Shown in pieces: positions 26,056 through 34,710 of a stretch of 64,000 nt of DNA. Made by a program: the position numbers and the translations under genes. Position 1 is the first letter of the stretch. Every line of letters begins with the position of its first letter. This DNA comes from Shimia sp022448905 (GTDB lineage Bacteria; Pseudomonadota; Alphaproteobacteria; Rhodobacterales; Rhodobacteraceae). Where the stretch lies: assembly GCF_047126315.1 (NCBI RefSeq), contig NZ_CP138953.1, positions 3,968,001 through 4,032,000 of the forward strand, written 5' to 3'. The notes under the pieces are model-generated. The model searched no databases and was not told where the DNA came from. It was given only the letters and a program-made list of their open reading frames with translations.

Positions 26056-27876
26056 TTAGTACCCGCTGTCGGTGATCAGAACCTTGTGGCCTGGCGCCAC
26101 TTCTTTGTACTCCGACGGCGCGGCCTCATAACCCACAGGGTGGATCGGCGACGGGATCGGCTTGAAGTTCAGGTCTTTCTCAGACTTGCGCTGACGTGGA
26201 TCGGCAATCGGAACCGCCTTCATGAGCGCCTGCGTATAGGGGTGCTGCGGGTTCTCAAACACTGCGCGACGGGGGCCAATCTCTACAATCCGGCCCAGAT
26301 ACATCACGCCCACATGGTGGCTCACACGTTCCACCACGGCCATGTCGTGGCTGATGAACACATAAGAAATGCCCATCTCGGCCTGCAGCTCCATCATCAG
26401 GTTCAGAACCTGCGCTTGTACCGAAACGTCCAACGCAGACACGGCCTCGTCCGCGACGATCAGTTTCGGGTTCAAAGCCAACGCACGGGCGATCGCGATC
26501 CGCTGACGCTGACCACCGGACATCTCGTGTGGATAGCGGCGCATGAAGCTGCGCGGCAGTTCCACCCGGTCAAACAACATCTCCACGCGTTTTTGCAGCT
26601 CAGCCCCGGAGTGCGTGCCGTAGTTGCGCATCGGCTCAGAGACTTGATCCTGCAACATCATCTGCGGGTTCAGCGAGGCAAACGGGTCCTGGAAGATCAT
26701 CTGCATCTGCTGGCGCGCCGCGTGCATTTGCTTGTGGTCCAAGCCAATCACATCCTGACCATCAAAGGTCACATGCCCACTGGTTGGTTCCACCAACCGC
26801 AAAAGCGAGCGACCGGCAGTCGACTTACCACAGCCGGATTCACCCACCAGCGACAGGGTCTGGCCCTTGTTCACAGTGAAGGACACATCTTCTACCGCGT
26901 GCACGTTGGCCACGGTGCGGCGCATCAGGCCGCCTTTCACCGGGAAACGGGTCACGAGGTTCTTCACCTCCAGGATCACCTCATCGGTGCCCGGGATCGG
27001 ATCGGTGTTGTGGGTGGTGTCGCCAAACAGCTTCATTGGAGACGGCACATCGGTGCCACGCATCTCGCCCAGCTTTGGCACGGCCGCCAGCAATGCCTTG
27101 GTATAGTCGTGGGTCGGGTTCTCGAAGATCTCTTCGACGGTGCCCTCTTCCACCTTATTGCCGCGGAACATCACCACCACGCGGTCGGCCATCTGCGCCA
27201 CAACCGCCATGTCGTGGGTGATGAACATCACCGCAGTGCCGGTTTCACGTTTCAGACGATCCATCAGCGCAAGAATTTCTGCCTGAATGGTCACATCAAG
27301 TGCGGTGGTCGGCTCGTCCGCGATCAGCAAGCGCGGCTCACAGGCCATCGCCATCGCGATCACAACTCGCTGGCGCATCCCGCCGGACAGTTCGTGTGGA
27401 TACTGCTTTAGACGGCGCTCCGGCTCAGGGATACGTACCTGACGCAGCAACTCCAGTGCGCGCGCTTCAGCGTCCGCTTTTGACAGTTTTTTGTGCAAAC
27501 GCAGACCTTCAGTCAACTGACGCCCCACGGTGAACACCGGGTTCAGTGCGGTCATCGGCTCCTGGAAGATCATGCCGATCTCGTTGCCGCGAATCGTCCG
27601 CATCAGGTCCTGATCCGCCTTGGACAGGTCCACATCATCCGCGTCTTTGCGATCAAACAGCAGTTTGCCACCGGCAATATCACCGCCACCAAACTCCACC
27701 AGACGCATAAGAGACAGCGAAGACACCGATTTACCGGAGCCGGATTCTCCAACGATACAAACGGTTTCGCCAGGGTTCACCTTGAAGGAAACATCCTCCA
27801 CGCCCACCACGGGCCCGTCCTTGGTCTGGAACTCGACTCGCAGATTCTCGATCGACGCAATGGCGTTGTCCAACAT
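26056..27876 (-). CDS. Dipeptide/oligopeptide ABC transporter, fused double ATP-binding protein
   Basis: 606 residues with two complete ABC domains (DppD-like, then DppF-like), each with its oligopeptide-type C-terminal extension. First half: Walker A GESGSGKSV, signature LSGGMRQR, Walker B LLIADEPTTALD. Second half: GESGCGKST, MSGGQRQR, LIVADEAVSALD. The Cys/Arg-containing ends that in some homologues bind an iron-sulfur cluster are not evident. It heads a leftward operon with the M20 hydrolase and faces the binding protein and permeases across the shared promoter region 27877-28176. Together these four import genes form one transporter split on two strands. Confidence 0.93.
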   Translation of the reverse strand: MLDNAIASIENLRVEFQTKDGPVVGVEDVSFKVNPGETVCIVGESGSGKSVSSLSLMRLVEFGGGDIAGGKLLFDRKDADDVDLSKADQDLMRTIRGNEIGMIFQEPMTALNPVFTVGRQLTEGLRLHKKLSKADAEARALELLRQVRIPEPERRLKQYPHELSGGMRQRVVIAMAMACEPRLLIADEPTTALDVTIQAEILALMDRLKRETGTAVMFITHDMAVVAQMADRVVVMFRGNKVEEGTVEEIFENPTHDYTKALLAAVPKLGEMRGTDVPSPMKLFGDTTHNTDPIPGTDEVILEVKNLVTRFPVKGGLMRRTVANVHAVEDVSFTVNKGQTLSLVGESGCGKSTAGRSLLRLVEPTSGHVTFDGQDVIGLDHKQMHAARQQMQMIFQDPFASLNPQMMLQDQVSEPMRNYGTHSGAELQKRVEMLFDRVELPRSFMRRYPHEMSGGQRQRIAIARALALNPKLIVADEAVSALDVSVQAQVLNLMMELQAEMGISYVFISHDMAVVERVSHHVGVMYLGRIVEIGPRRAVFENPQHPYTQALMKAVPIADPRQRKSEKDLNFKPIPSPIHPVGYEAAPSEYKEVAPGHKVLITDSGY

Positions 27877-28059
27877 GAAGGTGACTCCCCTTAACTTTTG
27901 TTTTTGTTGTCCCTCGCGGCGAAGCTATCGCCCATAAATGCAATGGTCAAACCAAGACAGCCCAGATTCAGGCCCTGAATGAACATTTATTCAATTTGGC
28001 CCCTTGCATTTTTACCCTCACTGGTCTGTGATGCCTGCAGTCTGAGGGGAGTACGACTT

Positions 28060-28094
28060 TTTCACTTTGTGAAACCGCAAATGAGCTCATTTGC
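28060..28094. promoter_or_regulatory. Two adjacent palindromes in the divergent peptide-transport promoter region
   Basis: TTTCACTTTGTGAAA (28060-28074, 6-base arms, 3-base spacer) is followed two bases later by GCAAATGAGCTCATTTGC (28077-28094), a perfect 18-base palindrome. They lie between the leftward ATPase gene and the rightward binding protein gene, the position expected of operators controlling the whole transport system. No regulator gene is adjacent. Confidence 0.6.
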
Positions 28095-28176
28095 GCCCTC
28101 TCTAGACAAGCAAAAACCGGGTGGAGACAATTCACCTAAAAGCACGCGACCTGCGTGCACCAACATGGAGTGAGAC

Positions 28177-29877
28177 ATGAAAGCAAAGACTTTGATGCTT
28201 GGCGCCGCAGCAGCATTTGTGATGGCCCCAGCAGCCATGGCAGAGCGCGGTTCGGACGGCCACGTGAACATTATTTATTGGCAGGCGCCATCCATCCTGA
28301 ACCCGTACCTGTCTTCCGGTACCAAGGACGTTGAATCCGCCTCCCTCACCCTGGAGCCGCTGGCACGTTACGACGAAACCGGCAAAATGGTTCCTTACCT
28401 GGCAGCAGAGATCCCAACCGTGGCAAACGGCGGCGTATCTGAGGACCTGACCACCATCACCTGGACCATCGCTGACGGCATGGTTTGGTCCGATGGCACC
28501 GCAGTGACCTCCGCTGACGTTGTATTCACCGGTGAATACTGCATGCACCCAGAAGGCGGCTGCGCACAGGCAGCATTCTTTGACGGCGTGGAAAACATTG
28601 AAGCACTGGACGAAAAAACCGTCAAAGTGACCTTCAACCAGCCAAAGCCAAATCCTTATGGCCCATTCGTTGGCGGTCAGTCGCCAATCATCCAGAAAGC
28701 TCAGTTCGAGAACTGCACGGGTGCCAAAGCGCCTGAGTGTACTGCTGAGAACTTTGGCCCAATCGGCACCGGCCCGTTCGTTGTGACTGACTTCAAAACC
28801 AACGACGTGATCCAGTACGAAGCCAACCCGAACTACCGTGATCCAGCGAAACCAGCCTTCGCAACCGTAACCTTCAAAGGTGGCGGAGACGCAACCGGTG
28901 CAGGCCGTGCGGTACTGGAAACCGGCGAGTTTGACTACGCTTGGAACCTGCAGCTGGCACCCGACGTCATCGCGAAGATGGAAGAAGGCGGCAAAGGTAA
29001 AGCGATCGCAGGCTTCGGCCCGCTGGTTGAGCGCCTGGAAATGAACATGACCAACCCGTCCGCCGATCTGCCGGAAGGCGAGCGTGCGACTGTTGCTCAC
29101 CCACACCCATTCCTGTCCGACATGAACGTGCGTAAGGCACTGTCCATGGCGATCGACCGCGAACTGCTGGTTGAAATCGGTTACGGTAAAGCAGGTAAAG
29201 TAACCTGTGACCTGGTGCCTGTGCCTGCGAACTACGCAGCTGGCAACGACTACTGTGCCACTCAGGACATCGCCGGCGCGAACGCGCTGCTGGACGAAGC
29301 TGGCTGGGTGAAAGGTGCCGACGGCATCCGCGCCAAAGACGGCGTAAAACTGTCCATCCTGTACCAGACCTCCACAAACGCCGTACGTCAGGACTTCCAG
29401 GCTCTGATCAAACAGTGGTGGAGCGAGATCGGTGTTGAAACCGAACTGCGCAACCTGTCCGCATCCGTATTCTTCGGTGGTGACCCAGGCTCCCCTGACA
29501 CCTTCCAGAAGTTCTACGCAGACGTAGAAATGTATGCGAACACCTTCAACGGCACCGACCCTCAGCAGTACCTCGCAGCGTACCGTTGTGGCGGCGAGCC
29601 AAAGCCATCTTCCCAGTGGCAGGGTGAGAACATCAACCGCTTCTGTGATCCGGCATACGACGCTCTGATCGACGAACTGGCACGCACCGGTGACATCGAG
29701 AAGCGTGGCGAAATTGCCAAGAAGATGAACAACATGCTGACCAAAGACAGCTACACCATCGTGCCTCTCGTGCACCGTGGCCGCGTCTCGGCACACTCCA
29801 ACACTCTGGGCGGCGTTGTCCTGAACGTTTGGGACTCCGAGCTGTGGAATGTTGCAGACTGGCATCGTGTGAAGTAA
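28177..29877 (+). CDS. Peptide ABC transporter substrate-binding protein (family 5)
   Basis: 566-residue SBP_bac_5 protein with signal peptide MKAKTLMLGAAAAFVMAPAAMA. Typical landmarks: VNIIYWQAPSILNPYLSSGT, LAAEIPTVANGGVS (the LAxSW-like lobe I segment) and FNQPKPNPYGPFVGG. It captures a peptide or similar ligand in the periplasm for the two permeases downstream. Four Cys between residues 120 and 190 could form disulfides. Very regular codon use suggests high expression. Hairpins follow the stop before the permease gene, which would let the binding protein be made in excess. Confidence 0.92.
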   Translation: MKAKTLMLGAAAAFVMAPAAMAERGSDGHVNIIYWQAPSILNPYLSSGTKDVESASLTLEPLARYDETGKMVPYLAAEIPTVANGGVSEDLTTITWTIADGMVWSDGTAVTSADVVFTGEYCMHPEGGCAQAAFFDGVENIEALDEKTVKVTFNQPKPNPYGPFVGGQSPIIQKAQFENCTGAKAPECTAENFGPIGTGPFVVTDFKTNDVIQYEANPNYRDPAKPAFATVTFKGGGDATGAGRAVLETGEFDYAWNLQLAPDVIAKMEEGGKGKAIAGFGPLVERLEMNMTNPSADLPEGERATVAHPHPFLSDMNVRKALSMAIDRELLVEIGYGKAGKVTCDLVPVPANYAAGNDYCATQDIAGANALLDEAGWVKGADGIRAKDGVKLSILYQTSTNAVRQDFQALIKQWWSEIGVETELRNLSASVFFGGDPGSPDTFQKFYADVEMYANTFNGTDPQQYLAAYRCGGEPKPSSQWQGENINRFCDPAYDALIDELARTGDIEKRGEIAKKMNNMLTKDSYTIVPLVHRGRVSAHSNTLGGVVLNVWDSELWNVADWHRVK

Positions 29878-29888
29878 TTCACCGACGC

Positions 29889-29954
29889 GGGGCGAGCTTC
29901 AAAGCTCGCCCCAACTCTATTAAGCCCCGCCCAGTCAGGTCGCTGCGCGGGGCT
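29889..29954 (+). other. Two tandem hairpins between binding protein and permease genes
   Basis: First hairpin: GGGGCGAGCTT / AAGCTCGCCCC (29889-29912, 11-base stem, 2-base loop). Second: AGCCCCGC / GCGGGGCT (29923-29954). Neither has a T-run, so they look like RNA-stabilising or partial-attenuation elements that favour binding protein over permease expression. Confidence 0.65.
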
Positions 29955-29986
29955 AAACAACAAAAACGACGCACAAAGGCGCTTCC

Positions 29987-30994
29987 ATGCTGACCTTCAC
30001 CATACGCCGTCTGATCCTCGCGATCCCGACGTTGCTCTTTATCTCACTTGTCATCTTCCTCCTGCTCGAGCTCGCGCCGGGCGACCCGATGGCACAAGTT
30101 CCCTTGACCGTTCCGCCAGAGGTCAAAGAAAAAATGCGCTTGGCCCTTGGCCTTGGCGAACCTGGCTACATCAGATTCTACAAATGGCTGGTCCAGTTCT
30201 TCTGGGTGGAACCCCAGGTGCTGTTTGACCACATGTTTGGCACCGCCTTCTCCGAAGGTAAGCTGCGCATCATCAGCTGGCAGCACCGCGGTCCAGTGAT
30301 GGACGTGGTTGTAGAGCGCCTGCCGCAGACCCTGTGGGTTGTGGGCATGTCCTACATCGTTGGCATCCTGATCGCCCTGCCTATCGGCATCTATTCTGCT
30401 TACAAGCAGTATTCGATCTTCGATCAGGCCGGTACCTTCATCACCATGATCGGCTACTCCATTCCGCCGTTCTTCACCGGCCCGCTGGTGATTGTGATCT
30501 TCTCGGTGAACCTCGGCTGGTTCCCCTTCATCTACGACACCACCCATGAGGTCGTGGATTGGGACAGCTTTGTGTATCAGCTGCGTCAGATGATCATGCC
30601 AGTGATGGTGCTTGCCCTGCAAACCACCGCCCAGATCAGCCGCTACATGCGCGCTTCCATGCTGGACAACCTCAACCAGGACTACGTGCGCACCGCGCGT
30701 GCCAAAGGCCTGAGCGAACGTGTGGTTGTGATGGTACACGTCCTGCGTAACTCGATGATCCCGGTTGTGACCGTGATTGCGCTGGGTCTGCCAGCCATCT
30801 TCGGCGGCGCGATCATCACCGAGCAGGTGTTCTCCGTGAACGGCATCGGCGCACAGCTGATCGGGGCCATTCAGGCCAACGACCTGCCCACCGTGCAGAC
30901 GCTGACCTTTATGTTCGCCTTCCTGATCGTCTTCTTCAACCTGATCGCAGACGTGCTCTACGGCATTCTTGATCCGAGGATCCGCTATGACTGA
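29987..30994 (+). CDS. Peptide ABC transporter permease, DppB-like
   Basis: 335 residues with six predicted spans and the first-helix opening MLTFTIRRLILAIPTLLFISL of the OppB/DppB family. The periplasmic loop after span 1 is long, and the EAA-loop YVRTARAKGLSERVVVMVHVL near residue 235 contacts the ATPase. It lies 109 bases after the binding protein gene, past the two hairpins. Its 3' end overlaps the next permease by 8 bases. Confidence 0.93.
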   Translation: MLTFTIRRLILAIPTLLFISLVIFLLLELAPGDPMAQVPLTVPPEVKEKMRLALGLGEPGYIRFYKWLVQFFWVEPQVLFDHMFGTAFSEGKLRIISWQHRGPVMDVVVERLPQTLWVVGMSYIVGILIALPIGIYSAYKQYSIFDQAGTFITMIGYSIPPFFTGPLVIVIFSVNLGWFPFIYDTTHEVVDWDSFVYQLRQMIMPVMVLALQTTAQISRYMRASMLDNLNQDYVRTARAKGLSERVVVMVHVLRNSMIPVVTVIALGLPAIFGGAIITEQVFSVNGIGAQLIGAIQANDLPTVQTLTFMFAFLIVFFNLIADVLYGILDPRIRYD

Positions 30995-31898
30995 TACCAC
31001 CAACACCGAGCCATCCACCCCACCACGCAGCCAGTGGTACGATGTGTGGCACCAGTTCAAAGCGCACAAAGGCGCTTTGCTCGGTGGCATCGTCTTCCTG
31101 GTCATTGTCTTCGGGGTCTTCATCGGTCCGCTGCTGTGGCCCTATGACGCCACCTACATCGACATCCGCTCGCGCAACCAAGGGCCTAGCCTGGCGCACC
31201 CATTTGGCACCGACCAACTGGGCCGTGACTTGCTGGCGCGAATGATGGCCGGGGGCCAGACCTCCATCGCCGTGGGCCTGACCGCCATGTTGCTGGCATT
31301 GGGGCTGGGCAGCTTTGTCGGCATCATCGCCGGGTTCTTCAAGAAACTCGACGGCCCGCTGATGCGCCTGACCGACCTGTTCCTGGCGCTTCCGATCCTG
31401 CCTCTGCTGCTGGTGATGATGATGCTCTTCCGCGAACCGCTGTCTGCGGCCGTGGGTCCAGAGCGTGGCATCTTTATCCTGATCGTGATCGCCATCGGCA
31501 TCACCTCCTGGATGCCCACCGCGCGGATCGTGCGCGGCGATGTGCTGGCGCTGAAAGAGCGTGAATTTGTGCTGGCGGCCCGGTCTATCGGGACCTCCAA
31601 CAAGAACATGATTACACGTCATATCCTGCCCAACGTGCTGTCGCCCATCATGGTGTCGGCAACCCTGGGCATCGCCAACGCGATCATCACGGAATCGGCG
31701 CTGTCCTTCCTGGGTCTTGGCTTCCCGCCAGACTTCCCAACCTGGGGCCGCCTGCTGAACGACGCGGTACAGTACCTGCAGGACTACCCGGAACGCGTGT
31801 TCTGGCCCGGTCTGGCAATCTCGCTGACCGTACTGTCGGTGAACTACCTCGGCGACGGTCTGCGTGACGCGCTCGACCCACGCATCCGCGGACGGTAA
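30987..31898 (+). CDS. Peptide ABC transporter permease, DppC-like
   Basis: 303 residues. The ATG at 30987 overlaps the DppB-like gene's end by 8 bases and has GAGGA about 7 bases upstream; the longer frame from 30969 adds six residues without a site. The N-terminal cytoplasmic segment precedes a hydrophobic span (GGIVFLVIVFGVFIGPLLW), and the DppC-type loop PFGTDQLGRDLLARMMAGGQTS comes next. EAA loop: VLAARSIGTSNKNMITRHILPN. Last gene of the rightward transport operon, followed by a terminator. Confidence 0.94.
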   Translation: MTDTTNTEPSTPPRSQWYDVWHQFKAHKGALLGGIVFLVIVFGVFIGPLLWPYDATYIDIRSRNQGPSLAHPFGTDQLGRDLLARMMAGGQTSIAVGLTAMLLALGLGSFVGIIAGFFKKLDGPLMRLTDLFLALPILPLLLVMMMLFREPLSAAVGPERGIFILIVIAIGITSWMPTARIVRGDVLALKEREFVLAARSIGTSNKNMITRHILPNVLSPIMVSATLGIANAIITESALSFLGLGFPPDFPTWGRLLNDAVQYLQDYPERVFWPGLAISLTVLSVNYLGDGLRDALDPRIRGR

Positions 31899-31915
31899 GA
31901 CACCCCACAAAACAC

Positions 31916-31945
31916 AAAGGCCCGCCCCTCCGGCGGGCCTTTTTA
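31916..31945. terminator. Terminator after peptide permease operon (convergent genes)
   Basis: Eleven-base stem AAAGGCCCGCC / GGCGGGCCTTT around a CCTCC loop, then TTTT. It ends within the stop codon of the convergent methyltransferase gene and may serve both strands. Confidence 0.88.
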
Positions 31946-32692
31946 GTTATGGAACTGCAACCCTAAGATAATCTCGGGACTGCTGGCCTCCTCAAAGACC
32001 TGACCATCCCAGCCCCCGCTCAGGTGCCGAACGCCCAGCCCAACCTGCTGCGCCAACGCCTCCAGCTGATCTTTCGCGCTAAACCGTAAACAACTCTCCG
32101 AGCACAGCTCCGTGCCCTCGGGAGCAAACCGGTACGTCTCCACAAACCGCACCAGCTCGTCCCGCACCGATGTCACCTCATGGGTAACCTGCACCGAGCG
32201 CCCCTCTGCCAAGGCCACCGTCGGCCCCGCGTTCTGCGGGCACCACCGCTCCCAAGCCTTCACAGCCGGATTGCGGCTCTCGGCAAAAAACACCCCGTCC
32301 GGCGCCAGCCGCGCCACAACCTCCGCATAGAGGCGCGATATGTCCTGATCACTCAATAGACACTGAAACGCGTGCCCGGTCATAAAGATGAAATCAAACG
32401 GCCGCGACTTGGGCACGACACAGCACCGCCCAACGTACCATTCGATCAGGTCCGCACCGGGTTTCTCGCGCGCAAATGCCACCATCCCGGGGGCCGGATC
32501 AACGCCACAGACATCATGGCCTCGGGCGGCTAACTCAAGCGCAAATCGTCCGGTGCCACAGCCAATGTCCAAAACCCGCTGCGGCATATTGGGCAACTGC
32601 GACAGGTAATAGTCGATGTCCTCGCGCCCTGCATTGAGCGCGTCATAGACCGAAATCAACGCCGGATCTGAATACAAACTGTTCTCTGCCAT
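31943..32692 (-). CDS. Class I SAM-dependent methyltransferase
   Basis: About 249 residues. The SAM-binding motif I is VLDIGCGTGRFALELAARGHDVCGVDPA, within residues roughly 40-70, and motif II/III regions FDFIFMTGHAFQC and VARLAPDGVFFAESRN follow. Two in-frame ATG lie at 32692 and 32695 and a GTG at 32704; GAGGG upstream is best spaced for 32692. The target cannot be told: the fold is shared by small-molecule and natural-product methyltransferases. It is divergent from ada. Confidence 0.8.
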   Translation of the reverse strand: MAENSLYSDPALISVYDALNAGREDIDYYLSQLPNMPQRVLDIGCGTGRFALELAARGHDVCGVDPAPGMVAFAREKPGADLIEWYVGRCCVVPKSRPFDFIFMTGHAFQCLLSDQDISRLYAEVVARLAPDGVFFAESRNPAVKAWERWCPQNAGPTVALAEGRSVQVTHEVTSVRDELVRFVETYRFAPEGTELCSESCLRFSAKDQLEALAQQVGLGVRHLSGGWDGQVFEEASSPEIILGLQFHN

Positions 32693-32827
32693 CATTACCC
32701 TCACACATACTGCCTGAGCTTAAGCCTGCCCTAAGGTCAACTTCCAGTCACGCATTCCTGACCAGCTTTCTGAAATACACGCCCGATTTTCGGCTGCAGC
32801 GCTGTTAGTCGCTGCTAGGGTGCCCTC

Positions 32828-33901
32828 ATGATGTTTGATTTGCCCAACCACGACGCACTCTACAAAGCCCTGCTCGCGCGCGACCCTGCCTATGACGGAC
32901 GCGCTTATGTCTGCGTGTCCTCCACTGGTGTCTTCTGCCGCCTGACCTGCCCTGCCCGTAAACCCAAATCAGAAAACTGCACTTTCTTTGCCTCCATCGG
33001 TGAATGCATCGAAGCCGGCTACCGCGCCTGCAAACGCTGCCATCCCTTGGCCCCTGCCGCCGAAGCGGACCCCGCAATCGCCGCGCTCCTGGCCGCGCTG
33101 GACGAGCGCCCCGACATCCGCTGGTCGGAACGCCACATAGCCCAAATGGGCTTTGACCTTTCCACCGTGCGCCGGTCGTTCAAACGTCAGTTTGGCATGA
33201 CATTCCTCGAAATGGCCCGCCAACGCCGCCTGCGAGAGGGCTTCGAAGTCCTCAGTCAGGGCGACAAGGTCATCGACGCGCAGCACAGCGCCAGCTTTGA
33301 CAGCCCCTCCGCCTTCCGCGCCGCCTTTGCCCGCCCTCTCGGCAGTGCCCCGGCTGATCTACGCAAAGGCGGCTTTCTGCGCGCGGATTGGATCACTTCG
33401 CCCTTGGGTGACATGATCGCCGTCTCCAGCGCCTCGCATCTGCATTTGCTGGAGTTTGTCGAACGCAAGGCTCTACCTCGCGAGTTGTCTCGCTTACGTG
33501 AGTTTGCCAAAGGCGATTTGGGTCTCGGTCGTTATAGCCCCACCGATCAGGTCGAAGCAGAACTGACCGCTTTCTATTCAGGCCAAAACCCAAGCTTTGA
33601 AACGCCGCTGGCCTTCCACGGCTCGGCCTTCACCAAAGACGTCTGGCACGCGCTCTGCGACATCCCTGCCGGGGAAACCCGCACCTACTCTGAACTTGCC
33701 AGAACCATTGGCCGCCCCTCGGCCATCCGTGCCGTGGCCCGCGCGAACGGCGCCAACCAGATTGCCCTGCTGGTGCCCTGTCACCGTGTGCTTGGCGCAG
33801 ACGGTGCGCTCACCGGCTATGGCGGCGGTTTATGGCGCAAACAGAAACTCATCGAAATCGAACGCCAATACCAAAAAGGACACGCCCATGACCCAAGCTG
33901 A
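32828..33901 (+). CDS. ada: Ada: methylation-responsive activator and O6-methylguanine methyltransferase
   Basis: 357 residues with the full Ada architecture. N-terminal AdaA zinc domain (about 10-80): Cys in GVFCRLTCPARKP and RACKRCHP; the first accepts methyl from phosphotriesters. Then an AraC-type DNA-binding region (85-185), and a C-terminal OGT domain with active site PCHRV and preceding TYSELARTIG. Once methylated it activates alkylation-response genes. The next gene overlaps it by 14 bases, so it may share the response transcript. Start ATG is either 32828 or the next codon. Confidence 0.95.
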   Translation: MMFDLPNHDALYKALLARDPAYDGRAYVCVSSTGVFCRLTCPARKPKSENCTFFASIGECIEAGYRACKRCHPLAPAAEADPAIAALLAALDERPDIRWSERHIAQMGFDLSTVRRSFKRQFGMTFLEMARQRRLREGFEVLSQGDKVIDAQHSASFDSPSAFRAAFARPLGSAPADLRKGGFLRADWITSPLGDMIAVSSASHLHLLEFVERKALPRELSRLREFAKGDLGLGRYSPTDQVEAELTAFYSGQNPSFETPLAFHGSAFTKDVWHALCDIPAGETRTYSELARTIGRPSAIRAVARANGANQIALLVPCHRVLGADGALTGYGGGLWRKQKLIEIERQYQKGHAHDPS

Positions 33902-34649
33902 TCGCGCCCGCACCTTTGCCGCGCTGCACCACCCCGGATCGCCCCTTGTGCTGTACAACTGCTGGGACGCTAGCAGCGGCGCAGCCATCGCCAAAGGTGG
34001 CGCCCCCGCGCTGGCGACCGGCAGCTGGTCCGTAGCCGCCGCCCAAGGCTATGCGGATGGTGAAGCCCTGCCGCTGGACACCCTCCTGCAGATCGCCACA
34101 CGCATCACCGCAACCTGCGACGTGCCGGTTTCACTCGACTTTGAAGGCGGCTACGCCGTTGATACCGATGCGCTGCGCAAAAACATCGCGGGTGTGTTGG
34201 CGGCAGGCGTGATTGGCATCAACTTTGAGGACCGCGTGGTGCAAGGTGAAGGCCTGCACGACATCAACACACAAACCGCGCGCATCGCCGCCATTCGCGC
34301 TGAAGCCGACGCCCACGATGTGCCGCTCTACATCAACGCCCGCACCGATCTGTTTTTGCAGTCCAAACCAGAGGATCACGGCCAACATGTCGAGGCTGCC
34401 ATCACCCGTGGCAAAGCCTATGCCGAGGCTGGTGCCAGTGGCTTCTTCATTCCCGGCCTTTCTGACCCAGAAATGATCCGCACAATCTGCGCGGCGGTCT
34501 CTCTCCCGGTAAACGCCATGTGCCTGGATGTCACCGCCGACGTGGCGCCACTGGCGGCAACGGGTGTTTCCCGCATCAGCTTTGGCCCTGCCCCCTACCG
34601 GGCCGCCATGAAAGCCCTGACGGAACAAGCAGAGCGCCTGTACCAGTAA
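33888..34649 (+). CDS. Isocitrate lyase / PEP mutase superfamily protein
   Basis: 253 residues, a TIM-barrel of the PEPM/ICL family. Landmarks: VLYNCWDASSGAAIAKGG, ALATGSWSVAAA, SLDFEGGYAVD and GINFEDRVV, and a C-terminal NAMCLDVTADVAPLAATGVSRISFGPAPYR. The KKCGH catalytic loop of true isocitrate lyases is absent; relatives without it include PEP phosphomutase-like and oxaloacetate decarboxylase-like enzymes. ATG at 33888 has AAGGA about 8 bases upstream and overlaps the ada end by 14 bases, so it is co-translated with ada. Function within an alkylation response is not obvious. Confidence 0.82.
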   Translation: MTQADRARTFAALHHPGSPLVLYNCWDASSGAAIAKGGAPALATGSWSVAAAQGYADGEALPLDTLLQIATRITATCDVPVSLDFEGGYAVDTDALRKNIAGVLAAGVIGINFEDRVVQGEGLHDINTQTARIAAIRAEADAHDVPLYINARTDLFLQSKPEDHGQHVEAAITRGKAYAEAGASGFFIPGLSDPEMIRTICAAVSLPVNAMCLDVTADVAPLAATGVSRISFGPAPYRAAMKALTEQAERLYQ

Positions 34650-34654
34650 GCAGA

Positions 34655-34680
34655 AAACCCCGCCAATCCTGGCGGGGTTT
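34655..34680. terminator. Terminator between PEPM-like gene and rpsA
   Basis: Perfect 11-base stem AAACCCCGCCA / TGGCGGGGTTT around ATCC. It lies between convergent genes and may serve both. Confidence 0.85.
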
Positions 34681-34710
34681 CCAAAGTCTCATACGAAAGA
34701 TCGTGCGATC

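Noticed and set aside
25930..27411. 493-codon open frame antisense to the double ATPase gene
   Set aside because: GC-bias shadow; the sense strand has two full ABC domains.
28132..29865. 577-codon open frame antisense to the peptide-binding protein
   Set aside because: Cys/Trp-rich shadow reading; the sense strand is clearly coding.
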